Below, in pieces: positions 16,087-24,702 of a DNA stretch of 64,000 bases; within the stretch, counting starts at the first letter, position 1; each line of letters begins with the position of its first letter. The DNA comes from Desulfuromonas sp. (GTDB lineage: Bacteria > Desulfobacterota > Desulfuromonadia > Desulfuromonadales > Geothermobacteraceae), in assembly GCA_002868905.1 (NCBI GenBank), contig PKUA01000031.1, positions 44,299-108,298 of the forward strand, given 5' to 3'. A model generated the notes under the pieces. It made no database searches. It saw nothing but the letters and a program-made list of their open reading frames with translations, and was not told the origin of the DNA. The translations under genes were made by a program, and so were the position numbers.

Positions 16087-16824
16087 ATGCGCATCCTCAT
16101 TATGACCCTGTCGATTATTGCAACCATGGTATCGGCCGTATCGGCTGCCGAAGTCAGGCTCTCCGTCGCGGCCAGCATGACCGATGCAACCAGAGAGCTC
16201 ATCGCCACTTATCAAAAGCAGAATGCGGGAACCACCCTGTATCCGAATTATGCAGCTTCGGGATCTCTTGCCAGACAGATCGAATTGGGAGCTCCGGCGG
16301 ATATTTTCATCTCCGCCAACCCCGTTTGGATGACCTACCTGGTTAACAAGGGAGTCGTTGCAGCAGAGACGATTACAAACTTTGCCAGGAACAGCCTGGT
16401 CTTTGTCGGCAAGAAAGATTTGCAGGTGACTTCGCTCTCCGACTTAACCAAGCTGGAACGAATTGCCGTGGGTAGCCCGAAGAGCGTGCCGGCCGGGCAA
16501 TACGCCGAGCAGGCCCTCAAGGCTGCCGGGATATTCGATGTCCTGCAGAACAAACTGATCATGGCCAAGGATGTGCGTCAGGCGTTGATGTACGCCGATC
16601 GCGGTGAAGCGGACGGGGCGTTCGTCTACAATACCGATGCCCTGCTCGCTCGAAAGGCGAAAATACTCCTGCAAATTCCACAGTCCCTGTATGATGAGGT
16701 AGTCTATCCGGTCGGTTTAACGACTGTTGGAGAGAAAAATCGGGCGGCGGCTGACTTCTTTGACTATCTCAAGTCGGCCGAGGCGACCGGAATTTTGCAA
16801 GAATACGGTTTCGTCGTCAAATGA
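16087..16824 (+). CDS. modA: Molybdate ABC transporter, periplasmic binding protein
   Basis: A 245-residue periplasmic protein that captures molybdate (or tungstate) for ModBC. It begins with a signal peptide (cleavage after AVSA) and continues EVRLSVAASMTDA, the conserved first oxyanion loop, then ASGSLARQIELGAPADIFISA, GSPKSVPAGQYAEQAL and a C-terminal YPVGLTT block. Length is normal. It is the first gene of modABC on the plus strand behind the candidate Moco riboswitch; modB starts 15 nt downstream. Molybdate and tungstate specificity cannot be separated by eye. Confidence 0.93.
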   Translation: MRILIMTLSIIATMVSAVSAAEVRLSVAASMTDATRELIATYQKQNAGTTLYPNYAASGSLARQIELGAPADIFISANPVWMTYLVNKGVVAAETITNFARNSLVFVGKKDLQVTSLSDLTKLERIAVGSPKSVPAGQYAEQALKAAGIFDVLQNKLIMAKDVRQALMYADRGEADGAFVYNTDALLARKAKILLQIPQSLYDEVVYPVGLTTVGEKNRAAADFFDYLKSAEATGILQEYGFVVK

Positions 16825-16839
16825 ACGTCCTGATCGGCA

Positions 16840-17541
16840 ATGGATATTAAGTCGATGTTCGAATTTTCTCCAACAGATTGGCAGGCCATCAGCCTCTCCG
16901 CCCAGGTGGCAATCACCGCTACAGCGGTGTCGCTCCCGTTCGGTTTCATGGCAGCCTACCTGCTGGTCTTCTCACGCCTGCCGGGCAAGGCCCTGCTGGA
17001 CAGCTTGATCAACCTTCCCCTGGTCCTGCCACCCGTTGTTGTCGGCTACCTGCTGTTGTTGTCACTCGGTAGCGAGGGGTGGCTCGGCGCCATGCTCGCC
17101 AAGGTCGGCATCCGGATCATTTTCACCTGGAAGGCGGCAGTCATCGCGTCGATGGTGGTCGGATTCCCCCTGTTGGTCCGGTCGATCCGCATCGGCATGG
17201 AACAGATCGACGATCATTTGATTCAGGCATCCCGCACTCTCGGAGCGCACTGGCACGACACGTTGCTCAGCGTCATCCTCCCCCTGTCGGGACGAGCAAT
17301 CCTGGCCGGCGCGTCTCTGATGTTCGCCCGCAGCCTCGGCGAGTTCGGCGCGACCATCATCCTCGCCGGGAATATCCCCGGGGTGACCCAGACCATCCCC
17401 CTGGCGATCTACGATTACACCAGCACGCCGGGAGGGGATCGTATGGCACTCGGCCTCTGCCTGGTCTCCATCGTCTTATCCTTCGGTGTACTGGTCTTGA
17501 ATGAAGGGCTGGTCAGACGTTTTCGGAAGGGGGTGAAATGA
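16840..17541 (+). CDS. modB: Molybdate ABC transporter permease
   Basis: A 233-residue inner-membrane permease with five to six transmembrane helices. The cytoplasmic coupling EAA-like loop reads QASRTLGAHWHDTLLSVILPL, and ARSLGEFGATIILAGN is the typical ModB/CysT signature. ATG 16840 is the first start; ATG 16855 is an alternative. It should form the channel with ModC on the cytoplasmic face. It overlaps modC by 4 nt (ATGA), evidence of coupled translation. Confidence 0.93.
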   Translation: MDIKSMFEFSPTDWQAISLSAQVAITATAVSLPFGFMAAYLLVFSRLPGKALLDSLINLPLVLPPVVVGYLLLLSLGSEGWLGAMLAKVGIRIIFTWKAAVIASMVVGFPLLVRSIRIGMEQIDDHLIQASRTLGAHWHDTLLSVILPLSGRAILAGASLMFARSLGEFGATIILAGNIPGVTQTIPLAIYDYTSTPGGDRMALGLCLVSIVLSFGVLVLNEGLVRRFRKGVK

Positions 17542-18596
17542 TGAAGATCGACGTCTCCCTGAGCAAACGTCTGGGTGATTTCGACTGGCAGGCCAGGTTT
17601 TCGGCCGAGGGAGGGCAACTGGGTGTTTTCGGTCCTTCCGGGAGCGGCAAATCGACCCTGATGAACCTCCTGGCCGGTCTGCTGAAACCTGACAGCGGGC
17701 ACATACGCCTCGATGGCTCACCGATCTTCGAGAGCGCATCCTCGATCAATCTCCCCCCGGAGAAACGCCGGATCGGAGTGGTGTTCCAGCATGCCCACCT
17801 CTTCCCGCACATGGGAGTAAGACGCAATCTGCTCTACGGTTTCCGGCGGACCCCGGCGAACGAACGCAGAATCGACACGAACGACCTGATCGAAGCGCTT
17901 AATCTCGGACCTTTGCTTGATCGCGGCGTTAAAAGGCTGTCAGGCGGCGAACGTCAGCGGGTTGCCCTCGGTCGCACGCTCCTCGCCTGCCCCCGATTGA
18001 TTCTCATGGATGAGCCGCTCACCGGTTTGGACGAGGGGCTGAAATACCAGATCATCCCTTACCTGAAACAGGTGTTCAACCGGTTCGAAATTCCCTACAT
18101 TTTCATCAGCCACTCTCTCAATGAAATGCGGTTGATGACCGACCGGGTGTTGGAATTCGCACAAGGTGAGATGACCGGAGAAGTTTCCTCCGAACTGCTC
18201 GCCCGACGCGGCATGGGAACCGGCCAGGGGGGATACAGTAACCTGATGGAGATGGGACGCCTTCGTGAGGATGACGGTCTCTATATCTACCGCTGGGGAG
18301 GACAGGAGATCTGCCTCTCGAACGGGGGCGATCAGGATACCGGCATGTTCGAGATCATGTCCAAGGATATTACGCTGTTCAAGCGGCACCCGGAAGCTTC
18401 CAGCGCCAGGAACATGCTTCAATGCCGGGTGGTCAAGGTATTCGAGGCAGGAAATCGGATCGGAGTTGAGCTCGATTGCCATGGCCAACGGCTGATGTCC
18501 CAAGTGGTCGGTAGCGCAGTGCGAGACCTGGGGCTGGAACCGGGCAGTGCGATTATCGCGGTGATCAAGGCTTCGGCGTTTCGCCGCCTCTATTGA
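17538..18596 (+). CDS. modC: Molybdate ABC transporter ATP-binding protein
   Basis: A 352-residue ATPase driving molybdate import. Walker A is GPSGSGKST (32-40), the signature is LSGGERQRVALGRTL, Walker B is LILMDEPLTGLDE, and the switch His is in ISHSLNE. The C-terminal 60-70 residues (NMLQCRVVKVFEAGNRIGVELDC... and AVIKASAFRRL) form a Mop/TOBE-type oxyanion-binding domain, which typically senses intracellular molybdate and inhibits transport. A second in-frame ATG at 17541 is possible. It is the last gene of the operon. Confidence 0.94.
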   Translation: MMKIDVSLSKRLGDFDWQARFSAEGGQLGVFGPSGSGKSTLMNLLAGLLKPDSGHIRLDGSPIFESASSINLPPEKRRIGVVFQHAHLFPHMGVRRNLLYGFRRTPANERRIDTNDLIEALNLGPLLDRGVKRLSGGERQRVALGRTLLACPRLILMDEPLTGLDEGLKYQIIPYLKQVFNRFEIPYIFISHSLNEMRLMTDRVLEFAQGEMTGEVSSELLARRGMGTGQGGYSNLMEMGRLREDDGLYIYRWGGQEICLSNGGDQDTGMFEIMSKDITLFKRHPEASSARNMLQCRVVKVFEAGNRIGVELDCHGQRLMSQVVGSAVRDLGLEPGSAIIAVIKASAFRRLY

Positions 18597-18617
18597 TTCA
18601 CTTTTCACATATCTCCT

Positions 18618-18643
18618 GTTGATCTGGAATCCTTCCGATCAAC
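18618..18643 (+). terminator. Hairpin downstream of modC (weak terminator candidate)
   Basis: GTTGATC-T-GGAA-TCC-TTCC-GATCAAC forms an 11-bp stem with one bulge, 22 nt after the modC stop. It has no U-tract, so it may be an mRNA 3' stabiliser or Rho-assisted end rather than a true intrinsic terminator. Confidence 0.3.
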
Positions 18644-18728
18644 AACCTGTTCGTGCAAACTCCGTCATTTTGTTTAGACTTGTGTTGATCAGTTGTCAGG
18701 AACAGTCCCTTTTTCCCTCAGGAACTGC

Positions 18729-19694
18729 ATGCGGCAATCAACTCATACCCATATGCCTTTCCTCATCGTGGTTTTTCTTCTTCTGCCATTCCTGTCAGGC
18801 TGTGGCAATGCGATGAAGTACGTGTTCCATTACACCAGGGACATAAAACAGACACCCGCAGCGATCGACCTTGATTACAGGGATGTCTACTTTCACAATG
18901 CTGATGGCACCCGGTTACATGGTTGGTATGTTCCGGGTGATCCTGAAAAACCGGTCGTTCTCTACTTTCATGGCAACGCTGCCAACATCAGCTACCGGGT
19001 TGATAACCTTGCCTACCTTCATCGACTCGGTGTTTCCGTGTTTATTTTTGATTACCGCGGCTACGGTCAAAGTGACGGTGAACCTCTGTCCGAAAATGAC
19101 CTGTACGAGGATGGGAGAGCAGCCTGCAAACAGCTGTTTCAACTGGGATGGGAGAGGGAAAATACCATTTTTTTCGGTCGTTCCCTTGGCGCCGCGGTTG
19201 CATTGCAGATTGCGTTGGAGCTTGAACCGGCACAGTTGATTATGGAGGCTCCGTTTACGTCAATAGCCGATATAGCCTGGCACACCGCCCCTTTGAGTTT
19301 TGGAATGTTCGGACGATGGAATGGCGTCAGAGGGTTCAACAACCTGGAGAAAATCGGTCAGCTCAACTTGCCGCTGCTCATGATCCATGGTGGGAAAGAC
19401 ATCGTTGTCCCAACCGAGATGGGACTTCGCCTGTTCGCTGCGGCTACCGAGCCTAAATCCTTTCTGGAAATCTCCGACGCGGGCCACAGTGATTGCCATA
19501 TTGCCGGTGGAGAAAAATATCGCTCAGCCTGGCTTTCGATTATCCATCAGATACAGGAAATTTCAATGGCAGACAAGGTTCAAAGATCGTCAACTTCCTC
19601 GAACAACGACCCCGGTTCGGCCATCAAGCGACAATCGAGCAACTCGATCAACTCCTCCGCAGCATCCCCGGGTCCCAGTGGAAGCAACCTCTGA
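18729..19694 (+). CDS. Alpha/beta-hydrolase lipoprotein (BEM46/ABHD13-like)
   Basis: A 321-residue lipid-anchored hydrolase. The signal region PFLIVVFLLLPFLSGC ends in a lipobox with Cys near residue 24. The hydrolase landmarks are YFHGNAANIS (oxyanion hole), GRSLGAAVALQ (nucleophile Ser in GxSxG), GGKDIVVP (Asp) and DAGHSDC (His), so the catalytic triad is complete. The substrate is unknown. ATG 18729 follows AGGA at proper spacing. The last 45 residues are Ser/Asn-rich and low in complexity (SSTSSNNDPGSA...), unlike the family. They are read antisense to the last 115 nt of the neighbouring minus-strand gene. Confidence 0.8.
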   Translation: MRQSTHTHMPFLIVVFLLLPFLSGCGNAMKYVFHYTRDIKQTPAAIDLDYRDVYFHNADGTRLHGWYVPGDPEKPVVLYFHGNAANISYRVDNLAYLHRLGVSVFIFDYRGYGQSDGEPLSENDLYEDGRAACKQLFQLGWERENTIFFGRSLGAAVALQIALELEPAQLIMEAPFTSIADIAWHTAPLSFGMFGRWNGVRGFNNLEKIGQLNLPLLMIHGGKDIVVPTEMGLRLFAAATEPKSFLEISDAGHSDCHIAGGEKYRSAWLSIIHQIQEISMADKVQRSSTSSNNDPGSAIKRQSSNSINSSAASPGPSGSNL

Positions 19695-19966
19695 CTCAAT
19701 ACCGCCCCTCCTTCCGGAACCACTTCAAGCAGATAATCGACTGCGGCACGCTGGTCCCGCATATGGCGCAGTTGCAGGAGCTTCCGCCCTGTCTGCGGGT
19801 GGGTCGGTGGGATCCCGATCGCCAGCCCCCACTCCATGAGACGAAACAACGGCAGGATACCAGGGTGACTGGTCAAACCGGTCTCTTTCAACTTCAGGGC
19901 TGCGACCTGGTTAATAGGTTCAAGCAGCAACCTCCTGAACTCTTCCTGAAAATCTTTTTCATGCAT
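19580..19966 (-). CDS. Small protein of unknown function, overlapping the hydrolase 3' end
   Basis: A 128-residue protein starting MHEKDFQEEFRRLLLEPI at ATG 19966; an in-frame ATG at 19993 would add nine residues. It shows amphipathic helices, the LQLRHMRDQRAAVDYLLEVVPEGG block and an acidic C-terminus (EELIELLDCRLMAEPGSLFEEVDDL). I do not recognise it; there is no signal peptide, membrane segment or Cys cluster. Its 3' 115 nt are convergently overlapped by the hydrolase gene. Balanced composition makes it more likely the ancestral frame in the overlap, with the Ser-rich hydrolase tail the secondary one. Confidence 0.55.
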   Translation of the reverse strand: MHEKDFQEEFRRLLLEPINQVAALKLKETGLTSHPGILPLFRLMEWGLAIGIPPTHPQTGRKLLQLRHMRDQRAAVDYLLEVVPEGGAVLSQRLLPLGPGDAAEELIELLDCRLMAEPGSLFEEVDDL

Positions 19967-20059
19967 ATCTTGGCGTCCCACAGCTACCTTCATGGTTTTT
20001 GTCTAGTATAACGTATAGATACAACTCTCAGCTGATTGCCATCTGAAAGGATCGTAACC

Positions 20060-20218
20060 ATGCGACGTTCAATAAACTGGCTCATTCTTCCACTTACCCT
20101 GATCATTGGTCATAATGCTGAAAAAAGGCAACGGTCACACGCGCATGCCATGCCCGCCGCAGGCGCAAGGCCCTTATCTGCATCCGGCGGGACGCGACCC
20201 GCCGACCTTGAGATTTAA
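20060..20218 (+). CDS. Possible tiny or truncated exported ORF
   Basis: ATG 20060 follows AAAGGA at good spacing and opens MRRSINWLILPLTLIIGHN, a signal-peptide-like or single-helix start. The remaining 33 residues are Arg/Ala-rich and look non-coding, running through a CGGCGGG-ACGCGA-CCCGCCG hairpin (about 20185-20205). It may be the stub of a degraded exported-protein gene or a chance frame. The rest of the 19994-20267 gap shows nothing else. Confidence 0.2.
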   Translation: MRRSINWLILPLTLIIGHNAEKRQRSHAHAMPAAGARPLSASGGTRPADLEI

Positions 20219-20267
20219 GAATTTGATTTTAAGGTTTAACAGAAATCAAATACAGAAGGCTATTACA

Positions 20268-21989
20268 TCAACAAACCCCACACCTCTTACACCCCGGCCG
20301 ACACGTCGTCCCAGGCCGCGCCGCCAGCGCCGCCCGATACTCCTTCCAGAGAAACTCCCTGGTAACTCCGACGTCAACAATCTCCCACGGGAACGACTCG
20401 TGTTGTTCCCGTTCGCGATAAAGGTAGTCAGTATAATCGAGACCAAGCTCCTTGCAGGCGGCGCGCAAATTTGATCCCGAGGCGAGCAGCGGCAAGATCT
20501 TTCCCAGAGCCCGGTCACCACGCGACAGGGCTCCCTGCAATTCTGCCGAGCGGAGGGACTCGAAATTAATTTCAACGTTCGGCAGACGCCCAAGCTCTTT
20601 TTTCAGGCGGCGGCATTTCTTTTCGAGGCTGTTTTTCGGTTCCATCGGCGACCACTGCAGCGGCGTGAACGGCTTCGGCACAAACGGGTTGATCGAAAGA
20701 ATCAGGCGCCCGAGGCGGCCTCGCCGACGCCCCAACTGCTCCCACTCATCACGCATGCATTTGACCAGGTCGATCAGTTCCTCAATATCCACATCGGTCT
20801 CCGTAGGCAGACCGACCATGAAATAGAGTTTCAGGTTCGGGATCCCGCCCCCGGCCAAAATATTGACCGCTGCCAGAATTTGCTGCTGGTCGATCCCTTT
20901 GTTGATCACATCGCGCAAACGCTGGCTCCCCGCCTCCGGCGCCAGGGCAATTGTCTTATGACCGGATGCGGCCAGCATCTTGACCTGCTCGGGTGTCACG
21001 GCGTCAATGCGTACACTGGAAACCGACACCTCCCCTCCTTGCTGCAAAATTGACTCGCCAAGTTCAGCCAGGTCGCCGTAATCGGTGACTGCGGCGGCAA
21101 CCAGGCCGACCTTGTCACCGTTCTTAAGGTCAGACAGGATCTCGCGTCGCAAGTGCTCGCCGGAATGTTCACGGAACGGAAGATAGATGTAACCGGCTGC
21201 ACAAAAGCGGCAGCCACGCGGACAACCGCGGGAGGCTTCGACAAGGTTCATGCTGCCGAATTCTGTTTCCGTCGTCGCGATACACGTCTTCGCCTGTCCG
21301 GCATCGAGATTGGGCGCATATTGCCGCTTCACCCGTTGCGGAAACCCGGGCAAGGGATTTTGCATGGCTGGGTCGCCCTTTGATGTTGAACCGATTTCAT
21401 ACCCGGCCGGGATGTACAGACCCGGCACGTTCCCAAGACGCTTCAGCAGCTCCCACCGTTTCAGATCCTGTCCCAGCAGAACCGGCAGAAGGGCGGGAAG
21501 AATCACCTCAGCCTCGCCAACGGCGAAAAGGTCCATGATATCGGCCAACGGCTCAGGGTTGAGAAATGCGCAGACACCGCCGGCCAGGACCAGAGGGTGT
21601 CGTTCACTTCTCTCTACACGCCAGAGAGGTATTCGACCGAGTTCAAAAAGCTTTGGCAGGTTCAGGTAATCGTTCTCGAACGAGATGGAGAAGGCGACCA
21701 GGTCGAAATCCGCCAGCGGACGTTGATTTTCGAGAGAAACCAGCGGGAATCCGGTTCTTCGATGTTCGTCCAGATCGACCGGGTCGGGAAGAAAAAACCG
21801 CTCGCAAAGAAATTGATCATCTGCGTTGACCTGTTGGTAAACGCTCTGAAAACCGAGGTTGCTCATTCCCTGGTGGTAAGTGTTGGGATAGCAGAGGGCC
21901 ATACTGAGGCGCCCCCCCCACGGTTTGACAACTGCGCCGGATTCGGCGGCAAGACGATTGCGTAGCGCTCTGAGAATCTGTTGGGACAT
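20268..21989 (-). CDS. B12-binding-like radical SAM protein (TIGR03960-like)
   Basis: A 573-residue radical SAM protein. The N-terminal about 200 residues form a Rossmann-like, B12-binding-type domain (FDLVAFSISFENDYLNLPKL, VLAGGVCAFLNPEP). The SAM/[4Fe-4S] motif is C-x3-C-x2-C in ASRGCPRGCRFCAAGY, near residue 260. The C-terminus has an extra Cys cluster (CRPGCKRCGVC) that could hold an auxiliary cluster. The family often appears next to a DUF2344/TIGR03936 partner, sometimes fused, near rne/rng; that partner is not visible here. The reaction is unknown. A terminator for the opposite (ftsZ) side lies just upstream of its start. Confidence 0.8.
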   Translation of the reverse strand: MSQQILRALRNRLAAESGAVVKPWGGRLSMALCYPNTYHQGMSNLGFQSVYQQVNADDQFLCERFFLPDPVDLDEHRRTGFPLVSLENQRPLADFDLVAFSISFENDYLNLPKLFELGRIPLWRVERSERHPLVLAGGVCAFLNPEPLADIMDLFAVGEAEVILPALLPVLLGQDLKRWELLKRLGNVPGLYIPAGYEIGSTSKGDPAMQNPLPGFPQRVKRQYAPNLDAGQAKTCIATTETEFGSMNLVEASRGCPRGCRFCAAGYIYLPFREHSGEHLRREILSDLKNGDKVGLVAAAVTDYGDLAELGESILQQGGEVSVSSVRIDAVTPEQVKMLAASGHKTIALAPEAGSQRLRDVINKGIDQQQILAAVNILAGGGIPNLKLYFMVGLPTETDVDIEELIDLVKCMRDEWEQLGRRRGRLGRLILSINPFVPKPFTPLQWSPMEPKNSLEKKCRRLKKELGRLPNVEINFESLRSAELQGALSRGDRALGKILPLLASGSNLRAACKELGLDYTDYLYREREQHESFPWEIVDVGVTREFLWKEYRAALAARPGTTCRPGCKRCGVC

Positions 21990-22025
21990 TGTTTACCAGT
22001 CTACCCTGTCAAACCGGTGGACCAA

Positions 22026-22053
22026 AGAAAAAAAGGGACCGCAAAGCGGTCCC
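22026..22053 (-). terminator. Intrinsic terminator of the dcw cluster
   Basis: GGGACCGC-AAA-GCGGTCCC (22035-22053) is preceded on the plus strand by AAAGAAAAAAA, giving a U-rich tract on minus-strand RNA. It lies 176 nt after the ftsZ stop and just upstream of the radical SAM gene, so it should end the long mraZ-ftsZ transcript. Confidence 0.85.
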
Positions 22054-22228
22054 GTAGTCGAGGGAGTCGACATCATCATAACAACCAATCGAGACGATGG
22101 CCTTATTGACCGGGTGGAGAATCCGGTCGGCCACACATCTACCATCATCGAACAACACAAGACCGCTGCCCAGGCAGTCAAATGAAGCCGGAGTCTATAC
22201 GTGCTACATACTGTATTCGCCTAACGCA

Positions 22229-23374
22229 TCAATCGACCCGTTTCCGCAGGAAGGTCGGAATATCGTACTCGTCATCGCCGAAATCCGACACGTTGTAAGG
22301 CCGAGCGCTTTCATTCTGCTGCTTGCTGATGTAGGTCGGGATATCGCGATCGGCCCGGTTGATACTCGCCACCGCCTGTGCCTTGAGGACCTCGGCGTCA
22401 CGCTGGCTCTGCTCGAATGCGTCGCCGAACCCGGTTGCGATCGCCGTCACCTTGATCGCATCCCCGAGCTCCTCGTCGATCACCAGCCCGATGAAGATGT
22501 TGGCGTCCTCATGCACCTTCTCATGCACGATACGGGAGACCTCTTCGAAATCCTCCATCGTCATATTGGAAGAGCCGGTAATATTGACCAGCACCCCTTT
22601 GGCGCCGGAGATGTCGATTTCCTCGAGCAGCGGGCTCGAGATGGCCTGGTGAGCCGCCTCGGCGGCGCGCTTTTCACCGGTGGCGATACCGATTCCCATC
22701 ATCGCCATCCCCCGCTCGCTCATGGCGGCCTTGACGTCGGCGAAGTCGACGTTGATCATACCGTGCGTCGTGATCAAGTCCGAGATACCCTGGACCGCAT
22801 GGCGCAGCACATCGTCGGCCGGCTTGAACGCATCGAGAATGCTCATGTTCTTCCCGGCCAGACCGATCAATCGATCGTTGGGGATCAGAATCAGCGAATC
22901 GACCACCGATTTGAGATTTTTCACTCCCGAATCGGCCTTTTTGATCCGCTGACGGCCCTCGTGGGTGAAGGGACGGGTCGCGACGCCGACGGTCAGGGCA
23001 CCGACTTCGCGGGCGACCTCGGCGATGACCGGTGCAGCACCGGTACCGGTACCTCCACCGAGGCCGGCGGCAATAAACACCATGTCCGCTCCCTGGAGCA
23101 AATCAACCAGGCGGCTGCGGTCTTCCAGGGCAGCCTCACGGCCGACCTCCGGGTTGGCGCCCGCCCCAAGCCCCTTAGTGAGCTGGTTGCCGAGTTGCAC
23201 CTTCATCGGTGCCTGGTTGGCCCGCAATGCTTGGGCGTCAGTATTGGCGACGATAAAGTCAACCCCGCTGATCCCGGCGCAAATCATGGTGTTAACTGCG
23301 TTTCCTCCTCCACCACCTACACCAACGACCTTGATTTTCGCACCTTGTTCCATACTCTCTTCAAATTCAAACAT
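22229..23374 (-). CDS. ftsZ: Cell division protein FtsZ
   Basis: A 381-residue tubulin-like GTPase that polymerises into the division ring at mid-cell. The GTP signature GGGTGTG is at 106-112; the T7 synergy loop appears as NVDFADVKA. The C-terminal core DIPTFLRKR is the conserved tail that binds FtsA and ZipA-like anchors, after a short linker. ATG 23374 has GGAGGGAGTC directly upstream; M8 is an alternative. It is the last gene of the dcw cluster, 82 nt after ftsA, with a terminator 176 nt downstream. Confidence 0.97.
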   Translation of the reverse strand: MFEFEESMEQGAKIKVVGVGGGGGNAVNTMICAGISGVDFIVANTDAQALRANQAPMKVQLGNQLTKGLGAGANPEVGREAALEDRSRLVDLLQGADMVFIAAGLGGGTGTGAAPVIAEVAREVGALTVGVATRPFTHEGRQRIKKADSGVKNLKSVVDSLILIPNDRLIGLAGKNMSILDAFKPADDVLRHAVQGISDLITTHGMINVDFADVKAAMSERGMAMMGIGIATGEKRAAEAAHQAISSPLLEEIDISGAKGVLVNITGSSNMTMEDFEEVSRIVHEKVHEDANIFIGLVIDEELGDAIKVTAIATGFGDAFEQSQRDAEVLKAQAVASINRADRDIPTYISKQQNESARPYNVSDFGDDEYDIPTFLRKRVD

Positions 23375-23456
23375 GACTCCCTCCCTTTCTGGGTTGGCCT
23401 GAGATCTCCGGTCTCCGGCAGTTAAAAATTCGCGATCCCTGTTCAGGACCTCAGCC

Positions 23457-24686
23457 TTAGAAAAATTCGCCGAACCAGTCCTTCATCCGGCGCATAACCT
23501 TGTCGAAAACGTTTTCCTGCCCGATCTGGAAATTCTGTGCCTGCATGTTGCGACTGCCGTATTTGAGCAACCCGACTCCGGTTGCGTAGATCGGCGAATT
23601 GACGACATCGACAAGTCCTCCGATCTCAGCCGGCACTCCACGTCGGACCGGCAGGTTAAATACCTGCTCCGCCAACTCGGGCATCCCCGGAAGAATGGCC
23701 GACCCACCCGTAATCACGATACCGGAGGCGATCAGGTCTTCGAAGCCGCTCCTGACGATTTCCCGGTTGACCAAGGTGAAAATCTCCTCCACTCGCGGTT
23801 CCAGGATCTCCGCCAGCAACTGCCTGGAAAGCACGCGCGGTTCGCGCCCGCCAACCGAAGGCACCTCCACCGTTTCATCCTTGCCGACCATCGATATCAG
23901 GCAGCACCCGTATTTCTGCTTGATCGTTTCCGCCTCGGCCATCGGTGTCCGTAAGCCAACGGCGATATCGTTGGTGAGGTGATTTCCACCCAGTGAAAGT
24001 ACCGCCGTATGCTTGATCGCACCATCGACGTAGATGGCCACATCGGTCGTCCCGCCGCCGATATCGATCATGGCGACTCCGAGATCTTTTTCATCGGCCG
24101 AGAGAACCGATTCACCGGAAGCAAGTTGTTCCAGCACGATATCGGCCACATCGACCCCGGCCCGCTGACACGACTTGACGATGTTCTGGGCACTGGCGAC
24201 GGCGCCGGTGACAATGTGAACCTTCGCCTCAAGCCGGACCCCGCTCATGCCGAGCGGCTCCTTGATTCCGTCCTGATCGTCGATAATGAACTCTTGTGGG
24301 AGGATGTGAATCACCTCGCGGTCCATGGGAATAGCGATCGCCTTGGCGGCGTCGATCACCCTGGTGATATCCTCATCTGTCACTTCGCGATTTTTCACCG
24401 CGATCACACCCTGGGAGTTGATCCCCTTGATGTGGCCACCGGCGATCCCGGCAAAGACCGACTTGATTTCACAGCCAGCCATCAACTCGGCTTCTTCGAT
24501 CGCCTTCTTGATCGCCTCCACGGTACTTTCGATATTGATCACCACTCCCTTGCGCAATCCCTTGGAGGCACTGGTCCCGATTCCGACGACGTCGAGTCCT
24601 TCGCTGGTCTGGCAGCCGACGATGGCACAGATTTTTGTCGTCCCTATATCGAGGCCGACGATCAGATTCTCTTTTCCTTTGCTCAT
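23457..24686 (-). CDS. ftsA: Cell division protein FtsA
   Basis: A 409-residue actin-like ATPase that tethers FtsZ filaments to the membrane. The nucleotide-binding GLDIGTTKICAIVG, the 1C domain, IDIGGGTTDVAIY and the adenosine motif TGGSAILPGM are all visible. The C-terminal amphipathic anchor is the helix ending MRRMKDWFGEFF. ATG 24686 follows GGGGGAG; the longer in-frame start at 24716 lies inside the ftsQ 3' end and is not needed. It lies between ftsQ and ftsZ. Confidence 0.96.
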   Translation of the reverse strand: MSKGKENLIVGLDIGTTKICAIVGCQTSEGLDVVGIGTSASKGLRKGVVINIESTVEAIKKAIEEAELMAGCEIKSVFAGIAGGHIKGINSQGVIAVKNREVTDEDITRVIDAAKAIAIPMDREVIHILPQEFIIDDQDGIKEPLGMSGVRLEAKVHIVTGAVASAQNIVKSCQRAGVDVADIVLEQLASGESVLSADEKDLGVAMIDIGGGTTDVAIYVDGAIKHTAVLSLGGNHLTNDIAVGLRTPMAEAETIKQKYGCCLISMVGKDETVEVPSVGGREPRVLSRQLLAEILEPRVEEIFTLVNREIVRSGFEDLIASGIVITGGSAILPGMPELAEQVFNLPVRRGVPAEIGGLVDVVNSPIYATGVGLLKYGSRNMQAQNFQIGQENVFDKVMRRMKDWFGEFF

Positions 24687-24702
24687 AATCTCCCCCTTTA
24701 TG

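Noticed and set aside
22097..23425. 442-codon plus-strand frame across ftsZ
   Set aside because: It lies wholly opposite ftsZ, has no ribosome site and reads as low-complexity sequence; FtsZ is the obvious real gene.
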